A stretch of DNA of 64,000 bases from NCBI GenBank assembly GCA_013141495.1, contig JABFQV010000009.1, positions 62,001 to 126,000 on the forward strand, written 5' to 3'. Positions 9,217 to 17,161 of the stretch are shown here, in pieces. Position numbers and translations under genes: made by a program. Within the stretch, counting starts at the first letter, position 1. Every line of letters starts with the position of its first letter. Below the pieces are notes generated by a model, which was not told where the DNA came from, ran no database searches, and saw only the letters and a program-made list of their open reading frames with translations. Origin of the DNA: Methylotenera sp. Lineage in GTDB: Bacteria > Pseudomonadota > Gammaproteobacteria > Burkholderiales > Methylophilaceae.

Positions 9217-9315
9217 ATAAAAGAGCTGTTAGGATCAGTAGTCTGACAGCAAAAATGCATACATTGGGTTTTGCACTTTTGAATCAATCGGTAGTTATCA
9301 GCTTTCGCTACTGCA

Positions 9316-9759
9316 TCAATTTAAATCAGCATCAGTATAAGCATCAGGTGATTCTGCGCGTAATCTGGCGCGCTCTGATTCCGGTAACTTTTGATATTCT
9401 TGCCATTTTTTACGCAATTCATTTTTTTTGTCTGCTGATAAAGCCTGAAACTGCTGATGTCTTTTTCTGGCATTCTCCCGCTCATAGGGTGTCATTCGAC
9501 TCCAATTTGAAAGCCGCTTTGTTACTAACGCTTGTTTGCTGGCGCTCATTTTTGGATAGTCGCGCGCAATATCCAACATTTTTTCACGCTGCCATGGTCG
9601 CAATGTATCCCACTCTGCAGCAAGCGGATTTAAAACCTGATGCTGTGCATCTGAGAGCTCTGCCCAAGTCACATTGGCTTCATCTGCAATGGCTAAACTG
9701 CTAAAAACTAACGCTAAAGCTAATACTGTACTTTTAAATCTCAATTGGAATCCAGCCAT
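9316..9759 (-). CDS. DUF3106 protein, exported, Trp/Arg-rich
   Basis: The N-terminus is a signal peptide ending near SLAIADEA. The mature part is built of short repeated units with conserved Trp and Pro (WDTLRPWQREKML, LSNWSRMTPYEREN, and a run around KKWQEYQKLPESER), which is the DUF3106 pattern. It is probably a periplasmic helical protein; function is unknown. It overlaps the upstream DUF3619 gene by 19 nt and so belongs to the same transcript as the sigma factor. The C-terminus is acidic. Confidence 0.8.
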   Translation of the reverse strand: MAGFQLRFKSTVLALALVFSSLAIADEANVTWAELSDAQHQVLNPLAAEWDTLRPWQREKMLDIARDYPKMSASKQALVTKRLSNWSRMTPYERENARKRHQQFQALSADKKNELRKKWQEYQKLPESERARLRAESPDAYTDADLN

Positions 9760-10190
9760 GCGTTAAACCCTTTATCTGCATACGCTTCAGGTGGCAAATC
9801 AGAAGCCAACAAGAAGGCATCACTATTTTCTAAATTATGTGTAAAACTAAATTGCTGCGCCACAAAAAGAGCAAGCAACATTGCCACCACTAATAGCGCT
9901 GAAGACATTATTTTATGCTGCCCCACATGGTGACCAAACCATTGTAAAACATGCCCGCTTTGATTCACCCCGTGATGACTAGCAGCTTGTGTCTGCAGGC
10001 TTGTTAATTGACTTACAGCAAGGCTACGTGCGGCTGATAGCCGCTGAACCTCAACCGGGGTTAATTGCTGCACGCGATGATCCAACAAATCAACAATGTG
10101 ATTAGCAATTTGCGCTTCGACCATTAACTGGGCGTCATTCATCAAGTGACTATCGTTCACTTTTTCTGTTTTATTTTCATTTGTATTCAT
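9741..10190 (-). CDS. DUF3619 single-pass membrane protein (candidate anti-sigma factor)
   Basis: A cytoplasmic N-terminal domain of about 90 residues is followed by one membrane helix (about 95-112, IMSSALLVVAMLLALFVAQ) and a short outer tail with the family motif LPPEAYADKGFNAWL. The gene starts 9 nt after the sigma factor gene. A single-pass protein encoded directly after an ECF sigma factor suggests an anti-sigma role. This is inference only: I see no ZAS-type zinc motif. It overlaps the DUF3106 gene by 19 nt. Confidence 0.75.
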   Translation of the reverse strand: MNTNENKTEKVNDSHLMNDAQLMVEAQIANHIVDLLDHRVQQLTPVEVQRLSAARSLAVSQLTSLQTQAASHHGVNQSGHVLQWFGHHVGQHKIMSSALLVVAMLLALFVAQQFSFTHNLENSDAFLLASDLPPEAYADKGFNAWLDSN

Positions 10191-10199
10191 TGCTCCTAC

Positions 10200-10805
10200 C
10201 TAACCTTTCGAGCCACGATTATTGACCATGTCTCCAGATAAACCAAGCTTATCCAAACCCTGTTTCTTTAATTCTGCAGCCAACGCACGTACCGCTCGCG
10301 AACAGTGCGTTTTAACACTGCCATCCGAGCAACCCATAATACTTGCAGTTTCTGCCACATCCATGTCCTCCCAGTAACGCAGCACAAAGGCCTCGCGTTG
10401 ACGTGCCGGTAATTTTTCTAACGCTCGCTCAATGAGCACAATAGTTTGACTGCGTGCCAGTTTGGTCGATGGCTCATCGCTATCGTCTTCCACATCTATC
10501 GTGTCTAACGGGTCGCGCTCGTCGCTCCCGTCGCTACTACCGCCAAAAGAAGATAGCAATGTCGTCCATAAATTACGTACTTTTTGTCTGCGCCAATAAT
10601 CCCGCATCGTATTTTGCAAAATACGTTGAAACAGCATTGGAAACTCGGCAACTGGATTATTGGCGTACTTTGTGGCGAGCTTCATCATCGAATCTTGTAC
10701 GATATCAAGCGCTGCATGATCATCACGCACAGCATAAGCCGTCTGCTTAAATGCACGACGTTCTACTGCAATCAGAAAGTCAGAAAGTTCTTTAGGTGTT
10801 GCCAT
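10200..10805 (-). CDS. RNA polymerase sigma factor, ECF-like sigma-70 family
   Basis: It directs RNA polymerase to a dedicated promoter set. Region 2 is seen at about residues 15-85 (DALDIVQDSMMKLATKY, then PMLFQRILQNTMRDYWRR). An acidic linker around 95-115 is rich in Asp/Ser. Region 4 at about 130-185 carries LPARQREAFVLRYWEDM and the helix-turn-helix DGSVKTHCSRAVRALAAEL. The length of 201 fits the ECF group. It heads the operon with DUF3619 and DUF3106, an arrangement seen in many betaproteobacteria. The inducing signal cannot be read from the sequence. Confidence 0.9.
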   Translation of the reverse strand: MATPKELSDFLIAVERRAFKQTAYAVRDDHAALDIVQDSMMKLATKYANNPVAEFPMLFQRILQNTMRDYWRRQKVRNLWTTLLSSFGGSSDGSDERDPLDTIDVEDDSDEPSTKLARSQTIVLIERALEKLPARQREAFVLRYWEDMDVAETASIMGCSDGSVKTHCSRAVRALAAELKKQGLDKLGLSGDMVNNRGSKG

Positions 10806-10931
10806 TTATATGAATGATATGACCAATAAATAGGTTTAAACAGCGCAAGTCTAAAGTATATCAGGTTTATATTTTGCACTAAGCTTTAAGCTTGGTTACA
10901 ATCTGATCAATCAACACAACGAGCAGCTTTT

Positions 10932-11189
10932 ATGACAAAATTTATTTTACTGGGCCTGGTTATCTGGCTAGCGATTTATGTCTTAAAACGTGTGGTGAAT
11001 CAATCAAACTCGCAGCCATCCAACACGCCTGCGCCTAGTGACACTGGGGCTGAAAACCCTGAGACTGAAAACCCTGAGACTGAAAACATGGTGCAATGCG
11101 CAACTTGCAAGGTACATTTGCCCAGATCAGAGGCTTTTTTAGTCAACAGTAACTTTTACTGCAGTAAAGCACACATTCCAAATTCATGA
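10932..11189 (+). CDS. PP0621 family small membrane-anchored zinc-ribbon protein
   Basis: An 85-residue protein: one N-terminal membrane helix (ILLGLVIWLAIYVLKRVV), a flexible acidic linker with a tandem NPETE repeat, and a C-terminal cysteine motif CATCKVHLPRSEAF ... FYCSKAH that can bind zinc. This is the PP0621 family usually found upstream of pilS in beta- and gammaproteobacteria. Its TGA stop overlaps the ATG of pilS (ATGA), so the two are translationally coupled. Function is unknown, but a part in type IV pilus signalling is suggested by the coupling. Confidence 0.8.
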   Translation: MTKFILLGLVIWLAIYVLKRVVNQSNSQPSNTPAPSDTGAENPETENPETENMVQCATCKVHLPRSEAFLVNSNFYCSKAHIPNS

Positions 11190-12811
11190 GTTTTATTAAA
11201 TCACCATTAGAGATTAGTTTTAATCCGCTTATTGCAATGCAAAATGATTTATCGCTGCAAGCGCGTGCTATCCGCATCATCAATATTTTCCGCTTTATTT
11301 TAAGTTTAGTTTTTATATCTTTTTATTTTTATGTAGAAAAATCCAATTGGCTAGATAGCGAAAATGCGCCCCTGTTTTTTAGCTTATCATTAGCCTACGG
11401 GCTTTTTAGCTTCACGCTACTTGCAATCTCGCCCTTCAAATCAAAAGCCCTTACCTACTTCCACCCCCTACAAATCGTCATTGACATTATTTTTGTTATT
11501 CTAATGATGTATGCCGCCGGCGGGATTCAAAGTGGATTAGGGCTTTTGCTCATCATTACTATCGTGACGGCAAGCTTGGTTAGCAATGGTCGTTTATCCT
11601 TATTTTATGCGGCGGTTGCCACCATCGGGTTACTGCTGGAACAAAGCTATCAGATCACCAAGTGGGGTCTATCGGCATCATCTTACTCTCAACCGGTAAT
11701 GCTGAGCTTAGGCTGTTTTGCCACTGCATGGCTAGCTTACAGCCTAGCTAAACGCATGCAGCAAAGTGAAGCGCTCGCGTCGGCGCGGGGAGTGGATCTT
11801 GAAAACCTGGAGCAAGTAAACGCACTGATTACACAAGAGATGCAAGACGGCGTGATAGTTGTGGATCAGAATGCTAACATTCGCCACCACAATACCCAAG
11901 CCAACACATTGCTATCTTTAACAAAGAATAGTCACCAACCGCTACAGCTTGACGAAAGTACGCCTGAAATTGCAAGGGCATTTTCGGATTGGGTCAACAG
12001 TGAAAACGCCATGACAAACTCAATAATCTCAATCAATAATCGAGAATTGAAACTGAGATTTGAGCCAATCAATCATGACAACCGCCAACTTGGCGCCGTC
12101 ATTTTCATTCAAGACTGGAGCCAAATACAATCTGTGGCACAACAAGCCAAGCTGGCGGCATTAGGCCGGTTAACGGCAAATATCGCTCATGAAATTCGCA
12201 ATCCGTTAAGTGCTATTAGCCATGCTAATCAACTATTGCAAGAAGAAGAAAATATCACCCCGCCTAATATGCGCATGTTACAAATCATTGCAGACAACAT
12301 TGGACGCATTGACCAAATCATTAAAGATGTTCTTGAGCTCAATAGACGTGACCGCACACACCAAGAGAACATTGCCCTTAATCCGTTTTTGACTGATTTT
12401 TATCACCAATTTTGTGCAGTTGAAAAAGTACCTGCATCAAACTTTAAACTCACACTTTTTACGCAAGAACAAACCATTACTTTCGACCAGCGTCATCTCA
12501 CACAGATTTTATGGAATGTATGTAAAAATGGTTGGGAGCATAGCCGTAAACAAGAACATAGCCTAAATTTACACTGTGTAGAAGTAGGCAATGCCGGCTT
12601 GAATTTGGAAATTAGCGATGATGGCGATGGTGTGGCAGAGCAAAATCGTAGCAAGTTATTCGAGCCATTTTATACCACTAAAGCAACCGGCAATGGACTA
12701 GGGCTTTATATCTCTCGTGAGCTGGCAGAGGCCAACGGCGCGTTTTTACGCCACCACGCGCTAGACCATGGCAGCGCGTTTATTCTGCAGTTAACAAGCG
12801 ATCACTCATAG
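11186..12811 (+). CDS. pilS: PilS-type sensor histidine kinase
   Basis: This is the membrane kinase of the two-component pair that controls pilin transcription. Six membrane helices occupy residues 30-190, a PAS-like domain about 210-310, and the HisKA box has the phosphorylated His at residue 335 (IAHEIRNPLSAISH). The ATPase domain shows an N box around LWNVCKNGWEHS, a G1 box DDGDGV and a G2 box GNGLGLYISREL. It overlaps the PP0621 gene by 4 nt, and pilR follows after 13 nt. The architecture matches Pseudomonas PilS. The target pilA is not in the window, so the assignment rests on architecture and neighbours. Confidence 0.88.
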   Translation: MSFIKSPLEISFNPLIAMQNDLSLQARAIRIINIFRFILSLVFISFYFYVEKSNWLDSENAPLFFSLSLAYGLFSFTLLAISPFKSKALTYFHPLQIVIDIIFVILMMYAAGGIQSGLGLLLIITIVTASLVSNGRLSLFYAAVATIGLLLEQSYQITKWGLSASSYSQPVMLSLGCFATAWLAYSLAKRMQQSEALASARGVDLENLEQVNALITQEMQDGVIVVDQNANIRHHNTQANTLLSLTKNSHQPLQLDESTPEIARAFSDWVNSENAMTNSIISINNRELKLRFEPINHDNRQLGAVIFIQDWSQIQSVAQQAKLAALGRLTANIAHEIRNPLSAISHANQLLQEEENITPPNMRMLQIIADNIGRIDQIIKDVLELNRRDRTHQENIALNPFLTDFYHQFCAVEKVPASNFKLTLFTQEQTITFDQRHLTQILWNVCKNGWEHSRKQEHSLNLHCVEVGNAGLNLEISDDGDGVAEQNRSKLFEPFYTTKATGNGLGLYISRELAEANGAFLRHHALDHGSAFILQLTSDHS

Positions 12812-12824
12812 GGCAGCATCTCAC

Positions 12825-14219
12825 ATGAATCAAAAATTAAGCTGTTTAATCGTTGATGACGAAACCGATATTCGAGAACTGCTGGTCATGACGCTCGATC
12901 GCATGGGCATAGAAACCTACGGTGCAAGCGGTGTAGCCGAAGCTAAAGCGCTACTTAAGCAGCGCACCTACGCACTTTGCCTGACAGACATGCAAATGCC
13001 TGATGGAACCGGGCTGGATTTAGTGAATTACATCGGTGAACATCATGCCGGGTTGCCGATTGCCGTCATCACCGCACACGCTAGTGCAGACAATGCCGTC
13101 TCCGCGCTTAAAGCAGGGGCGTTTGACTATTTAAGCAAGCCAATCTCGCTCAAACAACTTCGCCCCGTCATCGAGTTTGCGGTCAAACTTTCGACACAAG
13201 CCAATGCTGGCATCCTGAACACACTGGAAATGATTGGTGACTCCGACCCCATTAAATCAGTGCGTGCGATGATCGCAAAGCTGGCGCGTAGCCAAGCGCC
13301 TGTTTATATCAGTGGCGAATCGGGTAGCGGTAAAGAGTTGGCGGCCAAGCTTATTCATCAAAATAGCTCACGTGGCGATGGTAATTTTATTGCAGTTAAC
13401 TGTGGTGCAATCCCGGAAAACCTGATGGAAAGTGAATTTTTCGGCTATAAAAAAGGTGCCTTTACCGGCGCCAATCAAGACAAAGAAGGTTTATTTCAGG
13501 CCGCCAATGGCGGTACACTATTTTTGGATGAAGTTGCTGACTTGCCGCTAGCCATGCAAGTAAAGTTATTGCGCGCCATTCAAGAAAAAAAAGTACGCAT
13601 GGTGGGCGGCACCGCTGAAGAGGCTGTAGATGTGCGCATTATTAGTGCCACACATAAAAACTTATCTGAAATGATGGATGCAGGGCAGTTTAGGCAAGAC
13701 CTGTATTATCGCCTCAATGTGATTCAGCTTAAAATGCCGGCACTGCGTGACCGCCCGGTAGATATTCCATTACTGGCAAATCTATTATTATCAAAATTGT
13801 GTAAAAGCCAAAATGTTGACGTACCGCTGATCAATCCACAAGCGCAGACTTACCTATCTACATTAAAATTTCCAGGCAATGTGCGTGAGCTTGAAAACAT
13901 GCTCGAACGCGCACTTGCCTTATGTGATGGCAAAAATATCATCATTGAAGACTTACAGATTGAAGGTAATGCAGTTGCAAAAGCACGGGAACCCGCTTTA
14001 TTTGACTCCAATAAAACATCAGAACTCAACCTGACGGATTATCTTGAAGAGATTGAGAAAAAAGCGATTATTCAAGCATTGGACAAAACCAACAACAACA
14101 AAACGGCCGCTGCAAAACTGCTAGGAGTTACCTTCCGCACTTTACGTTACCGACTAGCTAAACTAGGCCTTGCGAAAGACGATGAGTCAACATTAGAAGA
14201 AGATAATGTTTCAGAGTAA
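12825..14219 (+). CDS. pilR: PilR-type sigma-54 response regulator
   Basis: This activates sigma-54 promoters, classically pilA. The receiver domain has the phosphorylation site at Asp55 (LTDMQMPDG). The AAA+ domain has Walker A GESGSGKE at 164-171 and the sigma-54 contact motif GAFTGA at 211-216, with GGTLFLDEVADLP as Walker B. A C-terminal Fis-type helix-turn-helix is formed by NNNKTAAAKLLGVTFRTLRY. The gene follows pilS by 13 nt as an obvious cognate pair. Length 464 is normal. Confidence 0.9.
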   Translation: MNQKLSCLIVDDETDIRELLVMTLDRMGIETYGASGVAEAKALLKQRTYALCLTDMQMPDGTGLDLVNYIGEHHAGLPIAVITAHASADNAVSALKAGAFDYLSKPISLKQLRPVIEFAVKLSTQANAGILNTLEMIGDSDPIKSVRAMIAKLARSQAPVYISGESGSGKELAAKLIHQNSSRGDGNFIAVNCGAIPENLMESEFFGYKKGAFTGANQDKEGLFQAANGGTLFLDEVADLPLAMQVKLLRAIQEKKVRMVGGTAEEAVDVRIISATHKNLSEMMDAGQFRQDLYYRLNVIQLKMPALRDRPVDIPLLANLLLSKLCKSQNVDVPLINPQAQTYLSTLKFPGNVRELENMLERALALCDGKNIIIEDLQIEGNAVAKAREPALFDSNKTSELNLTDYLEEIEKKAIIQALDKTNNNKTAAAKLLGVTFRTLRYRLAKLGLAKDDESTLEEDNVSE

Positions 14220-14327
14220 GCTCGCAAGGTTTAACCTGCAAGTTAGTAGTTAAAGGCAATTAAATGTTGGGATTACACAATCATGGGGATTCAGCAAAAA
14301 ACGAATCCGCCACGATTGATATATGAG

Positions 14328-15332
14328 TTATAAAAGCACAATTGCCAAATAAGTTACATACAGCAAACCATTAAAGCCCAAATGCCATACGCGAATACCG
14401 CCTTCGCGCTCAGCCATTATCCTTAGCCAAATAGCGGCAATCAGGGTGACAATCACGCCAGCCAGCACTTCCATCCGCGGCACCCAAGGTGTGAGCATAA
14501 TGCCGATAGCAGGTAACAATGTGCCCTGAAACACCATAGCACCGGTAATGTTGCCAAAGGCTAGCGTATCTTTACCTTTGCGTATCCATAAAATGCTATT
14601 CACTTTTTCTGGCAACTCAGTCGCAATCGGAATAATCAACAATGACAGTAACAATGCTGAAATACCCAGTATTTGCGCGGCAGATTCTACGCCATGAATA
14701 AAGCCTTTAGCGCCGGCTACCAGTAAACCTAAACCCAACAATAATTGAATCACAATAACCGCTGTATTATTTGGCAAGCCTAGCTTGCATAAAAACATAG
14801 TGCCATCAGATTCTGTGGCATGGCCGTCATCCACCAAGGCTTTAGAAGCACGCAAAGTGAGCATTACGTAAATAAAGTAAATCATCACCATGCCAAAACC
14901 AAGCGTAGCGCGCACGGCAGCTTGCGTATGCGGGATAAACATCGCGAGCGTAGCAAACGCGAAGGCTGCAATAAAGAAATTTAAATCGCGTTTAAGCCCG
15001 GTTTTTTCTGGGCGTAAATGGCCTTGTGTACCGCGACGTTTCCACACTGAAATGGCCATCAAGCAAATTGAAAGCGTGGCTAACATCAAAGGTGCGCCTA
15101 AAATGGCACCCACGCCTATTTCTTCATTGGTGGTCACATTTTGCGTACCAGCCAGCAAAGCCAGCACTGGCACCATGGTTTCGGGCAATGCTGTGCCAAC
15201 TGCGGCAAATAACGAGCCGGTGACACCTTCAGAAATTCCCAATTTTTCACCCAAATGCTCCAGTGCATTGGTGAATACTTCTGCTGCGATTAAAATCACA
15301 ACCAGCATCGCTAGCAACTCTAAAAATACCAT
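14328..15332 (-). CDS. Sodium/calcium exchanger family membrane protein (CaCA)
   Basis: A 334-residue inner-membrane cation antiporter with about ten helices in two homologous halves. The two alpha-repeat signatures are visible: GSLFAAVGTALPETMVP near residue 39 and IATELPEKVNSILW in the second half, with GNITGAMVFQGTLLP following. The substrate (Ca2+ or another cation) cannot be decided from sequence. It stands alone, convergent with pilR and divergent from ampD. Confidence 0.85.
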   Translation of the reverse strand: MVFLELLAMLVVILIAAEVFTNALEHLGEKLGISEGVTGSLFAAVGTALPETMVPVLALLAGTQNVTTNEEIGVGAILGAPLMLATLSICLMAISVWKRRGTQGHLRPEKTGLKRDLNFFIAAFAFATLAMFIPHTQAAVRATLGFGMVMIYFIYVMLTLRASKALVDDGHATESDGTMFLCKLGLPNNTAVIVIQLLLGLGLLVAGAKGFIHGVESAAQILGISALLLSLLIIPIATELPEKVNSILWIRKGKDTLAFGNITGAMVFQGTLLPAIGIMLTPWVPRMEVLAGVIVTLIAAIWLRIMAEREGGIRVWHLGFNGLLYVTYLAIVLL

Positions 15333-15395
15333 TTAGTCTATTCCTTAAAATAAATACTGTATAAATTCCGTAATGTTGGCATTTTATACTCAAAT

Positions 15396-15956
15396 ATGCC
15401 TAAAATCAGCGTTATGAAAACTCAACTTATCGATAAAGCCGGCTTAGCGCATCACGCGCAGTGGATTACCTCGCCAAATTTTGACGCACGCCCACAGGCT
15501 GAAATTTGCTTGATTGTGATTCACAACATCAGCCTGCCTCCCGGCCAATACGGTGGCAATGGTATTGTTGAGCTTTTTACCAATCAGCTCAACCCTGCCG
15601 AGCACCCTTACTATGCGCAGATCTACACGCAAAAAGTTTCAGCGCATTTTTTAATTCGGCGCGATGGTGCGCTGATACAATTTGTTTCATGCATGAATCG
15701 CGCCTGGCATGCAGGCGCATCAATTTGGCAAGGGCGTGAACGTTGTAATGATTTCTCAGTCGGAATTGAGCTAGAAGGTTCAGACTTTGAAGCGTTTGAA
15801 CCCGCGCAATATCAAACGTTAAAAAAATTGATAGTGGGCATTAGTGACGCCTACCCAATACAGGCTATAGTAGGGCATTCAGATATTGCTCCGGGACGCA
15901 AAACTGATCCTGGTCCGTTTTTTAATTGGCAGGCAATTGCAAGTAACATCAAATAA
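15396..15956 (+). CDS. ampD: 1,6-anhydro-N-acetylmuramyl-L-alanine amidase
   Basis: A cytosolic zinc amidase of the peptidoglycan recycling pathway that removes the peptide from anhydromuropeptides and thereby keeps AmpR-type regulation off. Zinc ligands of the amidase_2 fold are visible: His43 (VIHNISLPPGQYGG), His161 and Asp171 (GHSDIAPGRKTDPGPFFNW), with Lys169 nearby. Length 186 is normal. Start is at 15396; an in-frame Met at 15414 is an equally possible start, since neither has a clear ribosome site. Confidence 0.92.
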   Translation: MPKISVMKTQLIDKAGLAHHAQWITSPNFDARPQAEICLIVIHNISLPPGQYGGNGIVELFTNQLNPAEHPYYAQIYTQKVSAHFLIRRDGALIQFVSCMNRAWHAGASIWQGRERCNDFSVGIELEGSDFEAFEPAQYQTLKKLIVGISDAYPIQAIVGHSDIAPGRKTDPGPFFNWQAIASNIK

Positions 15957-16026
15957 AGTTACGCCAAATTAAAGTAGTATCAAATAAAACACCGAACAAA
16001 ATTAACCAACGTTAGCCTTTTAAATT

Positions 16027-17115
16027 ATGCATAAAATTACGCAATCTATTTTACTCACATTATTACTAAGCTTGCTGGCCGCTTGTGGTGCCAGCGACAA
16101 ATCAGCTGATAAATCTGCCCAAGCGGGAAAAGGCCCGAAACCGACCTTAATCAGCGTCACCAAAGTGCAAAGCAAATCAATTGAAATCACCGAGCAAGCG
16201 ATTGGCTCACTTGAAGGCTTAATTGACCCCACCATTGCGGCAGAGGTGGCCGCACGCGTTATTAAAGTGCATGTAAGCCCTGGCCAAAAAGTTAAACAAG
16301 GCGAGCTCATTGCAACTTTAGATGCAACGGATTTTGGCTTGCAGCGTAATGAAGCGCAGGCTGAGGTTGCGCGCATTGAGGCTTTATTAAACAACCAAGC
16401 CAAAACTGTCGCACGTAGCCAAACTTTGGTGAACAAAAAATTTATCTCACAAAATGCGGTAGATAACGACTTGGCCCAACAAAATGTACTTAAAGAGCAA
16501 CTCGCTGGTGCTAAAGCGCGCGTGAGCAGTATCAACCACAGCAGCAGTAAAACAAAAATATTTGCACCTACCAGCGGTGTGGTTGAAAAAAAGATTGTCG
16601 ATACTGGTGAGTTTGTAAAAGTAGGTGACCCGATTCTACAAATTATGTCAAATAAACGCTTGCGTGCGCATATTCCTTTTCCGGAGCGGATCAGCGCGCA
16701 ACTTAAATCCGGTTTAAAAATTCGGTTAAGCACACCTACCAGCACGCAAGCGGTTGAATCGGTGGTTCGAGAACTGAAATCCATGATTACAGAAAGCAAC
16801 CGTAGCGTTGATGTGATTGCAGATGTGATAGATCAACCAGATTGGCAAGCTGGGGCTAGCGTGACCGGTACTGTGATTTTAGGCGAGCGGCCCAACGCCA
16901 TGATGGTGCCTGAACAAAGCGTGGTTTTGCGACCAGCAGGTGAGGTGGTGTATGTAGTTAAAGCCGACACGGCGCATCAAGTGATTGTAAAAACTGGCGT
17001 GCGTCAAAATGGATTAGTTGAAATAATTGATGGGCTCAATGCAAACGATACGATTGTGTCCGATGGCGCAGGTTTTTTAACCGATAATGCCCCGGTAAAA
17101 ATCGCCGCAGATTAG
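16027..17115 (+). CDS. RND efflux membrane-fusion lipoprotein
   Basis: This is the periplasmic adaptor of a tripartite efflux pump. The signal ends in the lipobox LLAAC with Cys20 as the lipidated residue. A biotinyl-lipoyl hairpin domain is visible (DPTIAAEVAARVIKVHVSPG ... QGELIATLD), then an alpha-helical hairpin (about 115-180), and beta-barrel and membrane-proximal domains to the end. The RND permease follows after 46 nt. No outer-membrane factor is encoded nearby, so the pump must use a TolC-like channel from elsewhere. Substrate is unknown. Confidence 0.88.
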   Translation: MHKITQSILLTLLLSLLAACGASDKSADKSAQAGKGPKPTLISVTKVQSKSIEITEQAIGSLEGLIDPTIAAEVAARVIKVHVSPGQKVKQGELIATLDATDFGLQRNEAQAEVARIEALLNNQAKTVARSQTLVNKKFISQNAVDNDLAQQNVLKEQLAGAKARVSSINHSSSKTKIFAPTSGVVEKKIVDTGEFVKVGDPILQIMSNKRLRAHIPFPERISAQLKSGLKIRLSTPTSTQAVESVVRELKSMITESNRSVDVIADVIDQPDWQAGASVTGTVILGERPNAMMVPEQSVVLRPAGEVVYVVKADTAHQVIVKTGVRQNGLVEIIDGLNANDTIVSDGAGFLTDNAPVKIAAD

Positions 17116-17161
17116 CTGACGCACTGAGCGTAATTCAACAATAATAAAAGAATAGAACACA

